NCBI GenBank assembly: GCA_004321925.1
Contig: SCQH01000064.1
Coordinates: 1 to 63,949 of the forward strand
Source: Nitrospirota bacterium
GTDB lineage: Bacteria > Nitrospirota > Thermodesulfovibrionia > Thermodesulfovibrionales > UBA6898
Direction: 5' to 3'
Length of the DNA: 63,949 nt
Shown here: positions 45,946-54,933 of the stretch, one piece after another
How positions within the stretch are numbered: the first letter of the stretch is position 1
Layout of the letters: each line of letters opens with the position of its first letter
The notes under the pieces: model-generated
What the model saw: only the letters and a program-made list of their open reading frames with translations
What the model was told of the DNA's origin: nothing
The model's database searches: none
Position numbers and translations under genes: made by a program

Positions 45946-46059
45946 CTAGCGCAGGAGAATGTTCCCCAGGATATAGACGAGGGCTATCCCGATCATATGG
46001 ACCACCCACCACCCGGGCCTTAAAAAACTGATCTTCCTCGAGAAACTTTCATGCTCCAT
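45946..46059 (-). CDS. membrane microprotein 1, RPGWW family (37 aa)
   Basis: A 37-aa frame, MEHESFSRKISFL then RPGWWVVHMIGIALVYILGN and ILLR. The SD is GGGAG, 6 bp before ATG. Paralogue of the 35-aa protein downstream: RPGWW, the His three residues on, then a Tyr-x-Leu-Gly seven residues later, all in the same order. The basic N-terminus and single helix suggest an inner-membrane protein with N-in topology. Too short for default gene callers. Confidence 0.7.
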   Translation of the reverse strand: MEHESFSRKISFLRPGWWVVHMIGIALVYILGNILLR

Positions 46060-46074
46060 GACTGCTCCCGCTTA

Positions 46075-47025
46075 TCAGGCCAAGGCCCCTTTTTTCGCCG
46101 CGATAAAGTTGTCGATCGCCTCACGGTAATAGTCCTGCACCTGCCTGACCTCCTGGGGGATCCTGCCGTCATAAAGCTTTTTGCCCTCTTTGATCTCGGC
46201 TGCAAAGGCAGCATAGAATTCGCCCGACCTGATCGCCGAATCGACCTTTGCCGTGTTGTAGAGGTAGATGTCGTTGACAATGGTGCGTGCGAGCCGCCGT
46301 GCCTTCTCGATCCTCTCATCGGGACCTTGCTGCTCAGCGGCCGGGGCAGGCCTTTTTATCTCTGCGACCGGCCTCGACACCGGCTCCTGTCTCGGAGGGA
46401 CCTTGGGCGCCGGCTCTTCGCTCTTCAGCGGGATGTCCTTCGGCTGGGGCTTCGGAGGCGGCTCAGCCGCTTTTTCCTCTTCAGGTATGCCGCGCAGCAC
46501 GTTGATCTTGCTGAGGAGGTGCACAGGCACGTCAAATTCTTCGATATAGTCATCAGCCCCGTAAAGGGAGGTCGGCTCGCGCCGGTATTTTGTCTTGTCA
46601 TGGATAGCGGGTATCAGGATGAACTTCATGTCCCGTGTCTCGACCCGGGACTTCAGTCTTTTGCAGACCTCGAAACCATAGATCTTCGGCAGGGCAACCT
46701 CGATGATGCCGAGGAAGGGGAATTCCTTGAGGGCCTTGACCATGAGATCGATCCCGTCGTTTGCGGTGATCACGCTAAACCCGGCCCCCGAAAGGAGCGA
46801 GACCATGGTCTGCAGTAGTGCCGGATTGGTATGGGCGACCAGCACGGTATTGCCGTTAAGGGACTTCGGGGCCTGCGCCTCAGGCCTCTTGACCACGAGG
46901 ACCGTGCTGCACTTCGGACACTTGAACTTTGACCCCTCAGGTGATAGCTTTGTTTCATCGACCTTCAGTTTGATCTTGCACTTGGGACACGTTACGACCA
47001 CTTCGAAAACCTCCTTGGCAGCCAA
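46075..47025 (-). CDS. zinc-ribbon protein with degenerate receiver domain
   Basis: A 316-aa protein. Residues 9-50 are an MJ0042-type zinc ribbon (CPKCKIKLKVDETKLSPEGS then CPKC). Residues about 62-185 fold like a response-regulator receiver (TVLVAHTNPALLQTMVSLLS, KIYGFEVCKRLKS) but lack the acidic pair. Glu replaces the phospho-accepting Asp (GIIEVALP), so it is a pseudo-receiver. A Pro-rich linker (about 195-235) leads to a helical end domain (LARTIVNDIYLYNTAKVDSA). Its stop lies 15 bp before microprotein 1. It overlaps the rhomboid gene start region upstream by 34 bp. Confidence 0.78.
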   Translation of the reverse strand: MAAKEVFEVVVTCPKCKIKLKVDETKLSPEGSKFKCPKCSTVLVVKRPEAQAPKSLNGNTVLVAHTNPALLQTMVSLLSGAGFSVITANDGIDLMVKALKEFPFLGIIEVALPKIYGFEVCKRLKSRVETRDMKFILIPAIHDKTKYRREPTSLYGADDYIEEFDVPVHLLSKINVLRGIPEEEKAAEPPPKPQPKDIPLKSEEPAPKVPPRQEPVSRPVAEIKRPAPAAEQQGPDERIEKARRLARTIVNDIYLYNTAKVDSAIRSGEFYAAFAAEIKEGKKLYDGRIPQEVRQVQDYYREAIDNFIAAKKGALA

Positions 47026-47666
47026 AGTTTAATTGTTATCAGCCCGGCAAAAAATCCTCCCACGTGGGCAAACCAGGCAACACCGCCCTGCTGCAACCCG
47101 CCCTGGGACAGCAAACTGCTTAAGAACTGTATAATAGCCCAAAATCCAATAACTATCAAGGCCGGAATTCTCACCACCTGAATAAAGAAGCCGAAAAATA
47201 GCAGCGTATGGACCCTCGCCGCGGGGAAGAGCAGCACATATGCACCGAGTATCCCGGAGATGGCGCCGCTGGCCCCGATCATGGGTATCTGGGAACCGGG
47301 CGATGAAAGGGCATGCGCATAGGCCGCAGCCATACCGCACACGAGATAGAAGAAGAGGAACCTGATATGGCCGAGGCTGTCCTCGATGTTGTCGCCGAAG
47401 ATCCAGAAATAGAGCATATTGCCGCCCAGGTGGAGCAGGCCGCCATGCATGAACATCGAAGTGAAGACCGTCAGGAACACCGGGATCGGCTGCGTCGATT
47501 CCAGGCTCAGCAGATTATAGGGGATGGCACCGAAAGAATAGGCAATATCGCGTCCTTCCTTCGGCGAGATGACCTGCAGGATATAGACGAGGATATTGAT
47601 CCCGATGATCACGACGGTAACAAAGGGGAAGGTCCTTGTGACATTATCATCTTTAAAGGGTATCAT
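46992..47666 (-). CDS. rhomboid family intramembrane serine protease
   Basis: A 224-aa protein with six predicted membrane helices. The catalytic Ser is in IGASGAISGILGAY and the catalytic His in HVGGFFAGL. The L1 loop has FTSMFMHGGLLHLGGNMLYF with the conserved H-x-x-x-x-N. Rhomboids cleave membrane proteins within or near the bilayer. Its place ahead of the pseudo-receiver and single-helix microproteins is suggestive but proves nothing. Confidence 0.92.
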   Translation of the reverse strand: MIPFKDDNVTRTFPFVTVVIIGINILVYILQVISPKEGRDIAYSFGAIPYNLLSLESTQPIPVFLTVFTSMFMHGGLLHLGGNMLYFWIFGDNIEDSLGHIRFLFFYLVCGMAAAYAHALSSPGSQIPMIGASGAISGILGAYVLLFPAARVHTLLFFGFFIQVVRIPALIVIGFWAIIQFLSSLLSQGGLQQGGVAWFAHVGGFFAGLITIKLWLPRRFSKWS

Positions 47667-47815
47667 CCGGCCTCTCTGTGTCTATTGTACACCAGAAAGA
47701 GTCTGCGGGTCTGCCTGCTGACAGGCGCGATCCCGGGCCGCTAACCGTCTGATATCACGGCCTAATCGGGAAAGTTTCCCGTCCGGCACCATTGCCGTAA
47801 ATTATCCGGAAACCA

Positions 47816-47844
47816 TTGACTTATTGACCTATCTACAGTAAAGT
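47816..47844 (+). promoter_or_regulatory. promoter giving a probably leaderless HD-GYP mRNA
   Basis: TTGACT (47816-47821), 17-bp spacer, TAAAGT (47839-47844). The ATG lies 5 bp beyond the -10 and there is no Shine-Dalgarno. Confidence 0.5.
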
Positions 47845-47849
47845 TTAGT

Positions 47850-49163
47850 ATGACTGACGAGCAGTTGGCTGGCAAAAGTTCGGCGATACATGAGATAAAA
47901 AAGAGGATCAGGATCTCGATCGCTATCGTTGCCTTTGTCGTCTGTACCCTTTTTGCCGTCATTACCCATTACCTTTATCATCCCACGGCGTCGTATCTGC
48001 ATTTTTTACCGGACATTTCGATAAGTCTCATCCTTGGCATCTCTTTCGTCCTGGCCCTGGTGGGTCTCTTCCTGTCTGCGACAATGTCCCGCCAGGTCCT
48101 CAGGATAATCAATGACTACAGCACCAAGCTTGAAAGGATACTCAGCATCACCGTAGATCTCCGGGAGGAGATCTACGGTGATATCCTCCTTGAGAAGATA
48201 CTCGTCAACGCCATGTCCATAACGAACGCCGACGCAGGGTCGATCCTCCTGCTCGAGAACGACAAGCTCGTCTTCAAGATAGTCAAGGGAGAAAAGGCGG
48301 CACAGCTCATCGGGACGACCCTGGACAGGGACAAGGGGATATCCGGATGGATCGCGGAGAACGCCGAGCCCATAAGGGTTCAGGATGTCGGGAGCGATCC
48401 GCGCTTTAATGCTGACATTGATGAGTTCACCGGCTATACGACAAAATCCTTCATGGGGGTGCCGCTGCTGACGCGGTCGGGAGTGATCGGGGTCCTTGAG
48501 CTCCTGAATAAAAGGGACGGGCATCCGTTCCGGGAGCGGGACGAGGAGATCATAACGTACCTTGCCGGCCAGGCTGCCATTTCCATCATCAGGACACGGT
48601 TCTATGAGGACCAGAAGAATTATGAGATACACCTCACTGAACTGCTCCTTGAGGCCCTGGACTGTCATATCGTTGAAAAGAAGGGGCATTCAAAGCGGGT
48701 GGCCCGCTACAGCAACATCATGGCCAAGGGGCTGAACATGACCGAGGAACAGAAGGCACGGCTCTATCATGCATCCCTCCTCCATGACGTCGGCTTCCTG
48801 AAGATCAATACCGAAGACAGTTTCAAAAAAGAAGCGTATATGCTTCACCCGGTCATCGGGTATGAGATGATAAAGCCGATCAACTTCTATGCTAACCTGG
48901 CGCCCATCATCCTCTATCACCATGAGCGGTATGACGGCCACGGCTACCCGTCAAAACTGCAGGGGGAGGACATACCGCTTGAAGCCCGCATCATCGCGAT
49001 CGCCGAGGCCTTTGACGCGATGATCAGCCTGACGTCATATAAGGTCCCGATGTCCTTCAGCGAGGCGGTAACGGAATTAAAGCACCGGGCGGGAAGTCAG
49101 TTTGACCGGAGGCTCGTCGAGATCTTTGCCGACAACATCGATCCTCAGTATATTAAGGACTGA
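47850..49163 (+). CDS. membrane-anchored GAF - HD-GYP protein
   Basis: A 437-aa protein with two N-terminal membrane helices (about residues 25-45 and 56-76), a GAF domain (about 100-250; GISGWIAENAEPIRVQDVGS) and an HD-GYP domain (about 265-430). HD-GYP motifs are GHSKRVARYSN, SLLHDVGFLKI, HHERYDGHGYPSKLQGED and AIAEAFDAMIS. It has the intact HD pair and HGYP. Likely a cyclic di-GMP phosphodiesterase controlled by a cytoplasmic ligand, and related in plan to the 27.4-kb protein. Confidence 0.88.
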   Translation: MTDEQLAGKSSAIHEIKKRIRISIAIVAFVVCTLFAVITHYLYHPTASYLHFLPDISISLILGISFVLALVGLFLSATMSRQVLRIINDYSTKLERILSITVDLREEIYGDILLEKILVNAMSITNADAGSILLLENDKLVFKIVKGEKAAQLIGTTLDRDKGISGWIAENAEPIRVQDVGSDPRFNADIDEFTGYTTKSFMGVPLLTRSGVIGVLELLNKRDGHPFRERDEEIITYLAGQAAISIIRTRFYEDQKNYEIHLTELLLEALDCHIVEKKGHSKRVARYSNIMAKGLNMTEEQKARLYHASLLHDVGFLKINTEDSFKKEAYMLHPVIGYEMIKPINFYANLAPIILYHHERYDGHGYPSKLQGEDIPLEARIIAIAEAFDAMISLTSYKVPMSFSEAVTELKHRAGSQFDRRLVEIFADNIDPQYIKD

Positions 49164-49182
49164 CCATACATAAACCATAAAT

Positions 49183-49219
49183 AAAAAAGAGACGGCCCGT
49201 ATGGAGCCGTCTCTTTTTT
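49183..49219. terminator. bidirectional terminator, HD-GYP / ribosomal operon
   Basis: A 14-bp perfect stem AAAAAAGAGACGGC / GCCGTCTCTTTTTT with a 9-base loop. It can stop both the plus-strand HD-GYP message and the minus-strand ribosomal operon. Confidence 0.9.
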
Positions 49220-49268
49220 ATTTATGTTCCTTGCTTTCGGTCTTGCACGAGACCTTCGGATCAGCTCC

Positions 49269-49358
49269 TCAGGTCCGGATGCCGAGTCGGGGAAAGACCA
49301 CCATCTGAAGCAGGACCCAGATAATGACTACCCCCGCTGCAATCCACATATCATTCAT
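49269..49358 (-). CDS. membrane microprotein after rplQ (29 aa)
   Basis: A 29-aa frame starting 2 bases after the rplQ stop: MNDMWIAAGVVIIWVLLQMV followed by VFPRLGIRT. It is a single strong helix with a basic end, so N-out or a tail-anchored-like peptide is possible. GGGAAG at the end of rplQ can act as SD. It is the last gene before the operon terminator. Unknown family and below default gene-calling length. Confidence 0.6.
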   Translation of the reverse strand: MNDMWIAAGVVIIWVLLQMVVFPRLGIRT

Positions 49359-49360
49359 GG

Positions 49361-49879
49361 CTACTTCCCTTTCTTCACATCCTTGTCAGGGGCTTTCTTG
49401 GTTTCCTTTTCAGCGCTTTTCTTCGCTACAGCGCTCTTCTTCGCTGCTTTTTCTGCGCTTTTCTTGACTTCCTTTTCAGCGCCGGCTTCCTTGGCAGCCT
49501 TGCCCTTGGGTTTCTTGACGCTTTCATAATCAATGAACTCAAGGATGGCCATCGGAGCTGAGTCCTTAAGGCGGTTCCTGGTCTGGACGATCCTGAGGTA
49601 GCCGCCATTTCTGCCTACAAAACGCGGGGCGATCTCATCGAACAGCTTTGAGCAGATCTCCCTCTTCGTCACAACGGTCATGACCTGCCTTTTGGAATGA
49701 AGGTCGCCCTTTATCCCGAAGGTGATCATCCTCTCGGCGATCCGCCGGGCCTCTTTGGCCTTGGCCACGGTGGTCTCGATCCGCTGGTTTTCGAACAGGG
49801 CGGAGACCAGCCCCCGTAACAGGGCCTTTCTCTGGTTGGCCGTCCTTCCAAATAATCTGCCATCAACTTTATGACGCAT
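49361..49879 (-). CDS. rplQ: 50S ribosomal protein L17 with Lys/Ala-rich tail
   Basis: A 172-aa L17. The core (residues 1-118: [20 protein letters not shown] ... [20 protein letters not shown]) is standard. The last ~50 residues are a low-complexity Lys/Ala/Glu tail ([20 protein letters not shown]), longer than in the usual 115-130 aa L17. It overlaps rpoA by 11 bp. Confidence 0.97.
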   Translation of the reverse strand: MRHKVDGRLFGRTANQRKALLRGLVSALFENQRIETTVAKAKEARRIAERMITFGIKGDLHSKRQVMTVVTKREICSKLFDEIAPRFVGRNGGYLRIVQTRNRLKDSAPMAILEFIDYESVKKPKGKAAKEAGAEKEVKKSAEKAAKKSAVAKKSAEKETKKAPDKDVKKGK

Positions 49880-50906
49880 TGTCTGTGATACCTCCGGGTT
49901 GTAATACAGTGTCTTGCATGAGGTTGTCCAGGTCTATCTTCATGCCCAGGTGGAGTCCCATCCTGCCGAGGATATCCTTTATCTCATTGAGCGATTTCCT
50001 GCCGAAATTCTTGGTCTTCAGCATCTCCGGCTCAGTCTTCTGTACAAGCTCACCAATAGTCTTTATGTTTGCGTTCTTCAGGCAATTATACGACCGCACT
50101 GAAAGCTCCAGCTCTTCGACATTCTTGCTGAGGTTGTCGTTTGATGACGCATAGCCTTCATCTGCATGCTTGGCCGTTGCGTCGTCCGGCGATATGGACT
50201 CAAAATCGTCCTCCTCGAACACGAGCAGGTCAAAATGCTCGATCAGGATCGTCGCCGCCTGGGATATCGCTTTTTCAGGGGTAATGCTCCCGTCTGTCCA
50301 GAGCTCCATGTTGAGCTTGTCATAATCGGTCTCTTTGCCGACACGCGCTTTTTCCACCCAGAAGTTGACCTTCTTCATCGGGGTGAAGACCGCGTCGACA
50401 GACATCACCGATACGGGCAGGCTCTCCTTGTTCTTCTCGGTGGTGAGATACCCTTTGCCGTTGCGTATATACACTTCGGCATCGAACGTGGCGCCTTTAT
50501 CAAGCGTCGCGATGATCTGGTCGGGGGTCAGGACCTCGATCGAGGAGTCCGCCTGGAGGTCCGAGCCTTTTACCTGCCCCGGGCCCTTGACGCTGAAGGT
50601 CGCTATCTTCGTGCCGGTACCATGGTACCTGAACCGCAGCAGCTTGAGGTTCAGGATAATATTGATAATATCTTCCTTGACCCCATTGATCGTAGAAAAT
50701 TCGTGCAGCGCACCGTTGATCTTGACAGCGGTAACCGCGGCGCCTTCAAGAGAGGATAGCAGTATCCTTCTCAGGGCGTTGCCCATCGTCGTTCCAAACC
50801 CACGTTCCAAAGGCTCCACGACGAGCTTCCCGTAGTCGGTGGTCAGTGTCTCTTCATCAAACCTGATCTTCTCAGGTAGTTGAAAGCCTTTTTTTCTCAG
50901 ATTCAT
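49869..50906 (-). CDS. rpoA: RNA polymerase subunit alpha
   Basis: A 345-aa alpha subunit. The start at 50906 ([14 protein letters not shown]) follows GGGAGG. Upstream in-frame Met codons were rejected. The N-terminal dimerisation domain contains [20 protein letters not shown]. The C-terminal DNA-binding domain contains [20 protein letters not shown] and [12 protein letters not shown]. It is in the usual place between rpsD and rplQ. Confidence 0.98.
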   Translation of the reverse strand: MNLRKKGFQLPEKIRFDEETLTTDYGKLVVEPLERGFGTTMGNALRRILLSSLEGAAVTAVKINGALHEFSTINGVKEDIINIILNLKLLRFRYHGTGTKIATFSVKGPGQVKGSDLQADSSIEVLTPDQIIATLDKGATFDAEVYIRNGKGYLTTEKNKESLPVSVMSVDAVFTPMKKVNFWVEKARVGKETDYDKLNMELWTDGSITPEKAISQAATILIEHFDLLVFEEDDFESISPDDATAKHADEGYASSNDNLSKNVEELELSVRSYNCLKNANIKTIGELVQKTEPEMLKTKNFGRKSLNEIKDILGRMGLHLGMKIDLDNLMQDTVLQPGGITDNAS

Positions 50907-50997
50907 AAGGCCTCCCATATGCCTCAAATTTATTTGTAATTCCTAAAACAGAATATCAGCCTGGCCAAGGGCTAAGCCCTCACCATACAGAATGATG

Positions 50998-51624
50998 CTA
51001 CTTGGAATACAGCTCCACAATAAGCTGTTCCTGCGCCGGGATCTGGATATCTTCCCTCGAAGGGATCTCAAGTACCTTGCCCTTGAAGTTCTGAAAATCC
51101 ACCTCCAGCCAGGAGGGGACACCCCTCTGCTCAGCCTTGGACAGACTGTCAGCGATGATACCGATATTCCTGCTGGCCTCCTTGACCTCAACCACGTCTC
51201 CGACGCCTATGCTGCAGGACGGTATGTTGAGCTCCTTGCCGTTGACAAGGATATGACCATGTTTGGTCAGCTGGCGCGCGCTGTTTCTGTTCGGAGCAAG
51301 ACCCATCCTGTAGACCACATTATCCAGCCTGGTCTCCATCATCTGGAGCAGCACTTCGCCCGTTACCCCTTTTTTGCGCTCTGCCCTGACAAACGTATTT
51401 CTGAACTGCCTCTCAAGGACTCCATAGGTGTTTCTCACCTTCTGTTTTTCCCTGAGCTGTACCCCGTAATCAGAGAGCTTGCCCCGGCGCTGTCCATGCT
51501 GTCCGGGAGGATACTGCCTGCGCTCAACGGCGCATTTTTCCGTAAAGCAGCGGTCACCCTTCAGAAAAAGTTTTTCGGTCTCCCTGCGGCAAAGCCTGCA
51601 CTGCGGTCCTGTATATCTTGCCAC
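50998..51624 (-). CDS. rpsD: 30S ribosomal protein S4
   Basis: A 208-aa S4 with GTG start. [20 protein letters not shown] carries the N-terminal Cys pair seen in zinc-type S4. The S4 RNA-binding domain is [20 protein letters not shown] and [20 protein letters not shown]. The gap to rpoA (about 90 bp) holds nothing I recognise. Confidence 0.97.
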   Translation of the reverse strand: MARYTGPQCRLCRRETEKLFLKGDRCFTEKCAVERRQYPPGQHGQRRGKLSDYGVQLREKQKVRNTYGVLERQFRNTFVRAERKKGVTGEVLLQMMETRLDNVVYRMGLAPNRNSARQLTKHGHILVNGKELNIPSCSIGVGDVVEVKEASRNIGIIADSLSKAEQRGVPSWLEVDFQNFKGKVLEIPSREDIQIPAQEQLIVELYSK

Positions 51625-51625
51625 G

Positions 51626-52012
51626 TTATACTCTCCTCCTCTTTGGCGGTCTGCAGCCGTTATGCGGCACAGGCGTTACGTCTTTAATAAGGTTAATATC
51701 GAGACCCGCTGCCTGCAGTGCCCTTATGGCGGACTCCCTGCCGGCCCCCGGACCTTTCACGTAAACATCAACCTGTCTCATTCCGATATCTATGGCCTTC
51801 TTGGCAGCTGCCTCGGCCGCTATCTGGGCTGCGTACGGGGTCCCTTTACGCGAGCCCTTAAAGCCAAGATTACCGGCACTGGACCAGGTGATGACCCCGC
51901 CGACAGGATCGGTAATCGTGACGATCGTATTGTTGAAGGTTGCCTGGATATAGGCTGAACCGCTGGCAATGTTCTTCCGGTCCTTCTTTACTCCCTTTTT
52001 CCTCTGCGCCAT
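51626..52012 (-). CDS. rpsK: 30S ribosomal protein S11
   Basis: A 128-aa S11: [20 protein letters not shown], then [13 protein letters not shown]-like core and [20 protein letters not shown], ending [18 protein letters not shown] as expected. It is 3 bp after the rpsM stop. Confidence 0.97.
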   Translation of the reverse strand: MAQRKKGVKKDRKNIASGSAYIQATFNNTIVTITDPVGGVITWSSAGNLGFKGSRKGTPYAAQIAAEAAAKKAIDIGMRQVDVYVKGPGAGRESAIRALQAAGLDINLIKDVTPVPHNGCRPPKRRRV

Positions 52013-52015
52013 TAA

Positions 52016-52390
52016 CTAAGCCTCCTTCTTCTTTCCGACAACTGCTTTTCTCGGGCCTTTTCTCGTCCGTGCGTTGGTCTTTGTCCTCTGCCCCCTGAGC
52101 GGCAGCTTGGCCCTGTGGCGCAGCCCACGGTAACATCCTATATCAGTAAGCCTCTTGATGCTCATCGATACATCGCGCCTCAGGTCACCTTCTACCCTGA
52201 GGTCTTTTTCTATGACAGCCCTTATCTTGACAGCATCTTCGTCCTTAAGGTCCTTGACCCTAACGTTCGGGTCGACGTTCACCTCTTCCAGTATCTTCTG
52301 GGAAAGGGGCCGGCCGATACCAAAGATCCTGGTAAGTCCTATTTCGATGCGCTCATTCTTGGGTAAATCAACTCCAGCGATTCTCGCCAA
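52016..52390 (-). CDS. rpsM: 30S ribosomal protein S13
   Basis: A 124-aa S13. The TTG at 52390 gives [20 protein letters not shown] behind a perfect AGGAGG, so the longer upstream frame was rejected. The conserved end is [18 protein letters not shown]. Confidence 0.96.
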   Translation of the reverse strand: MARIAGVDLPKNERIEIGLTRIFGIGRPLSQKILEEVNVDPNVRVKDLKDEDAVKIRAVIEKDLRVEGDLRRDVSMSIKRLTDIGCYRGLRHRAKLPLRGQRTKTNARTRKGPRKAVVGKKKEA

Positions 52391-52403
52391 CGTAAACCTC
52401 CTC

Positions 52404-52517
52404 TTATCCCTGTCTCTGTTTATGCTTGGGGTTATCGCAGATGACGCGGATAACGCCTTTTCTTTTAATGATCCTGCATTTTGCACACATCGGCTTCACT
52501 GATGAACGAACCTTCAT
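52404..52517 (-). CDS. rpmJ: 50S ribosomal protein L36
   Basis: A 37-aa L36: [20 protein letters not shown] then [17 protein letters not shown]. Ligands C-x2-C-x12-C-x4-H show the zinc-binding form. Located between infA and rpsM as in most bacteria, and short enough to be missed by length filters. Confidence 0.96.
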   Translation of the reverse strand: MKVRSSVKPMCAKCRIIKRKGVIRVICDNPKHKQRQG

Positions 52518-52549
52518 GATAGCTCCTCACATAACGTCTGAATTAGTAT

Positions 52550-52768
52550 CTATTTAAATCTGTAGGTGATCCTGCCCTTGGTAAGGTCGTAGGGCGAAAG
52601 CTCTATCGTTACCTTATCCCCGGGTAATATCTTAATAAAATGCATGCGCATTTTGCCGGATACATATGCCAGTATTGTCTGCCCGTTTTCAAGCTCTACC
52701 CTGAACATGGCATTCGGCAAGGGCTCAACGATGGTCCCCTGGACCTCGATATTATCTTCTTTTGCCAT
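52550..52768 (-). CDS. infA: translation initiation factor IF-1
   Basis: A 72-aa OB-fold protein: [40 protein letters not shown], ending [17 protein letters not shown]. It occupies the ribosomal A site during initiation. Placed between map and rpmJ. Confidence 0.98.
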   Translation of the reverse strand: MAKEDNIEVQGTIVEPLPNAMFRVELENGQTILAYVSGKMRMHFIKILPGDKVTIELSPYDLTKGRITYRFK

Positions 52769-52787
52769 AAGCGTTTATTATAATCTT

Positions 52788-53537
52788 CTAACCAACTTTC
52801 GTCAATATTATCGGACCACTGTCCGTTACTGCAATCGTATGCTCAAAATGAGCCGATTTCCTGTTGTCAAGGGTCACTGCTGTCCAGCCGTCCTGCAGGA
52901 CCTTGACCTCGAAGGTCCCGGCATTGACCATCGGCTCTATTGCGAGGGTCATGCCCTTCTTCAGCCTCGGTCCCTGCCCCGCCGGCCCGTAATTCGGTAT
53001 CTGGGGCTCTTCATGCATCTCGCGCCCGATCCCGTGGCCGACAAACAGCCTGACGACCGAGAAACCGTTCTCCTCGACATGCCGCTGGATCGCGTGTGAG
53101 ATGTCAAAGAGGCGGTTGCCTTCAACAGCCTGGCCGATCCCCCGGTAGAGAGATTCCTCAGTGACCTTCAGCAGCCTTGCGTCTTCCCTGCTGACGTCGC
53201 CGACAGGGATCGTGACCGCTGCGTCCCCGTAAAAACCGTCAAGGACAACACCGACATCGACGCTGACCAGATCACCCTCAAGCAGCCTGCGTGACGAAGG
53301 GATGCCGTGTACGACCTGTTCATTGACCGACACGCATATGCTGGCCGGGTACCCCCGGTATCCCTTAAAGGCCGATCTCCCGCCCAGCGACCTGATGCGG
53401 GAATCCGCAAAACTCTCGATCTCCCTGGTCGTGATGCCCGCGCTCACCACTTCCCTGAGCGACTCCAGGACCTCGGCCACGATCCGGCATGGCCGCGCCA
53501 TTTTTTCTATCTCTTCCTGAGACTTAAGGACGATCAC
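52788..53537 (-). CDS. map: methionine aminopeptidase, type I
   Basis: A 249-aa metalloprotease with GTG start. Metal ligands: VDVGVVLDGFYGDAAVT (two Asp), GHGIGREMHEEP (His), MTLAIEPM (Glu) and the final Glu in SAHFEHT. It removes the initiator Met. adk, often found between secY and map, is absent here. The 88-bp gap holds nothing recognisable. Confidence 0.97.
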   Translation of the reverse strand: MIVLKSQEEIEKMARPCRIVAEVLESLREVVSAGITTREIESFADSRIRSLGGRSAFKGYRGYPASICVSVNEQVVHGIPSSRRLLEGDLVSVDVGVVLDGFYGDAAVTIPVGDVSREDARLLKVTEESLYRGIGQAVEGNRLFDISHAIQRHVEENGFSVVRLFVGHGIGREMHEEPQIPNYGPAGQGPRLKKGMTLAIEPMVNAGTFEVKVLQDGWTAVTLDNRKSAHFEHTIAVTDSGPIILTKVG

Positions 53538-53625
53538 GCTGCCCCTCAGCTAATCGCCTGTATCATACGCACATCACGGACATTGCTCATCCGGGAACCT
53601 CACCTGCTGGGGCCTGCCGCCCCGG

Positions 53626-54933
53626 TCAGCTGCGCCTGCCCCTGACCCTGCCTTTTTTGAGGAAACCCTCGTAGGAACGCGTCACCAGATGCGATTCGAT
53701 CTGGGACACGGTATCGAGCGCAACACCCACAGCGATCAGGAGCGACGTACCGCCGAAATAGAACGGCACCCCGAACTTCGTGATAAGCACTTCCGGGATA
53801 ACGCAGACAATGGCAATGTATATCGCCCCGACAAAGGTCAGCCTCGAGAGCACCCGGTAGAGGTATTCAGACGTCTTTTGTCCGGGCCTGATGCCGGGGA
53901 CATATCCGCCGTATTTCTTCAGGTTATCGGCGATGTCGACAGGGTTGAACACGATAGCGGTGTAGAAATACGCGAAAAAGAATATCATGCTCACGTACAG
54001 TATGGTATAGACCACCGTACCGGGCGAAAGCTGTTTGGCGATGCCCTGGACCCAGGGGATCGCTATAAATCCTGCTATCGTTGCAGGGAACATGATGATC
54101 GATGATGCAAAGATAGGAGGGATAACCCCGGCCGTATTTATCTTGAGCGGCAGATGGGAGGATTGGCCTCCGTAGACCTTTCTGCCCACGACCCGTTTTG
54201 CATACTGGACCGGGATCTTTCTCTGTCCCCGCTCCATCATGATGATGGCGCCGATGACCCCGACCATCATGACCACAAGCAGCAGGACAAAAAATATGGA
54301 CAGCTCCCCTGCCTGTACAAGCCTGATGGTGCTCACGATCGCATTGGGAAAGCGTGCGACAATACCGGCGAAAATGATAAGGGAGATTCCGTTGCCGATG
54401 CCCCTCTCGGTTATCTGTTCACCCAGCCACATGATAAAGGCGGTCCCCGCCGTCAGGGTGATCATGGTGGTCAGCCTGAATGACCAGCCCGGATTCTGAA
54501 CAAAGGAGCCGTTTGACATGCTCTCAAGACCTGCGGCAATACCAAAAGACTGGATCGCGGCTATCACCACCGTACCATAGCGGGTATACCGGGTTATTTT
54601 CTTTCTGCCTGCCTCACCCTCTTTGGCCAGTTTCCCGATCGCAGGGATAACAACCGTCAGCAGCTGCATGATGATCGAGGCGCTGATGTACGGCATAATA
54701 CCCAGGGCAAATATGGTCACCCTCGAGAGGGCTCCGCCGGAAAACATATCGAAAAAGCCCATGAAGGCTCCGCCCTTGTCGGTCAGAAACTTGCTCAGTT
54801 CCTCACCATTGATCCCCGGTGTCGGCACATGGCACCCGACCCGGTAGACCGTCAGAAGAGCAAGAGTGAACAGGACGCGGTTCTTTAACTCTTCAATCTT
54901 GAATATATTCTGGAAGCTTGAAAGGAGTCCCAA
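53626..54933 (-). CDS. secY: preprotein translocase subunit SecY
   Basis: A 435-aa translocase channel with 10 membrane helices and TTG start. Conserved: PTPGINGEELSKF and FDMFSGGALSRVTIFALGIM (plug region), GIGNGISLIIFAGIVAR, and AIVFNPVDIADNLKKYGGYV. TTG follows directly on the rplO stop. Confidence 0.98.
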   Translation of the reverse strand: MGLLSSFQNIFKIEELKNRVLFTLALLTVYRVGCHVPTPGINGEELSKFLTDKGGAFMGFFDMFSGGALSRVTIFALGIMPYISASIIMQLLTVVIPAIGKLAKEGEAGRKKITRYTRYGTVVIAAIQSFGIAAGLESMSNGSFVQNPGWSFRLTTMITLTAGTAFIMWLGEQITERGIGNGISLIIFAGIVARFPNAIVSTIRLVQAGELSIFFVLLLVVMMVGVIGAIIMMERGQRKIPVQYAKRVVGRKVYGGQSSHLPLKINTAGVIPPIFASSIIMFPATIAGFIAIPWVQGIAKQLSPGTVVYTILYVSMIFFFAYFYTAIVFNPVDIADNLKKYGGYVPGIRPGQKTSEYLYRVLSRLTFVGAIYIAIVCVIPEVLITKFGVPFYFGGTSLLIAVGVALDTVSQIESHLVTRSYEGFLKKGRVRGRRS

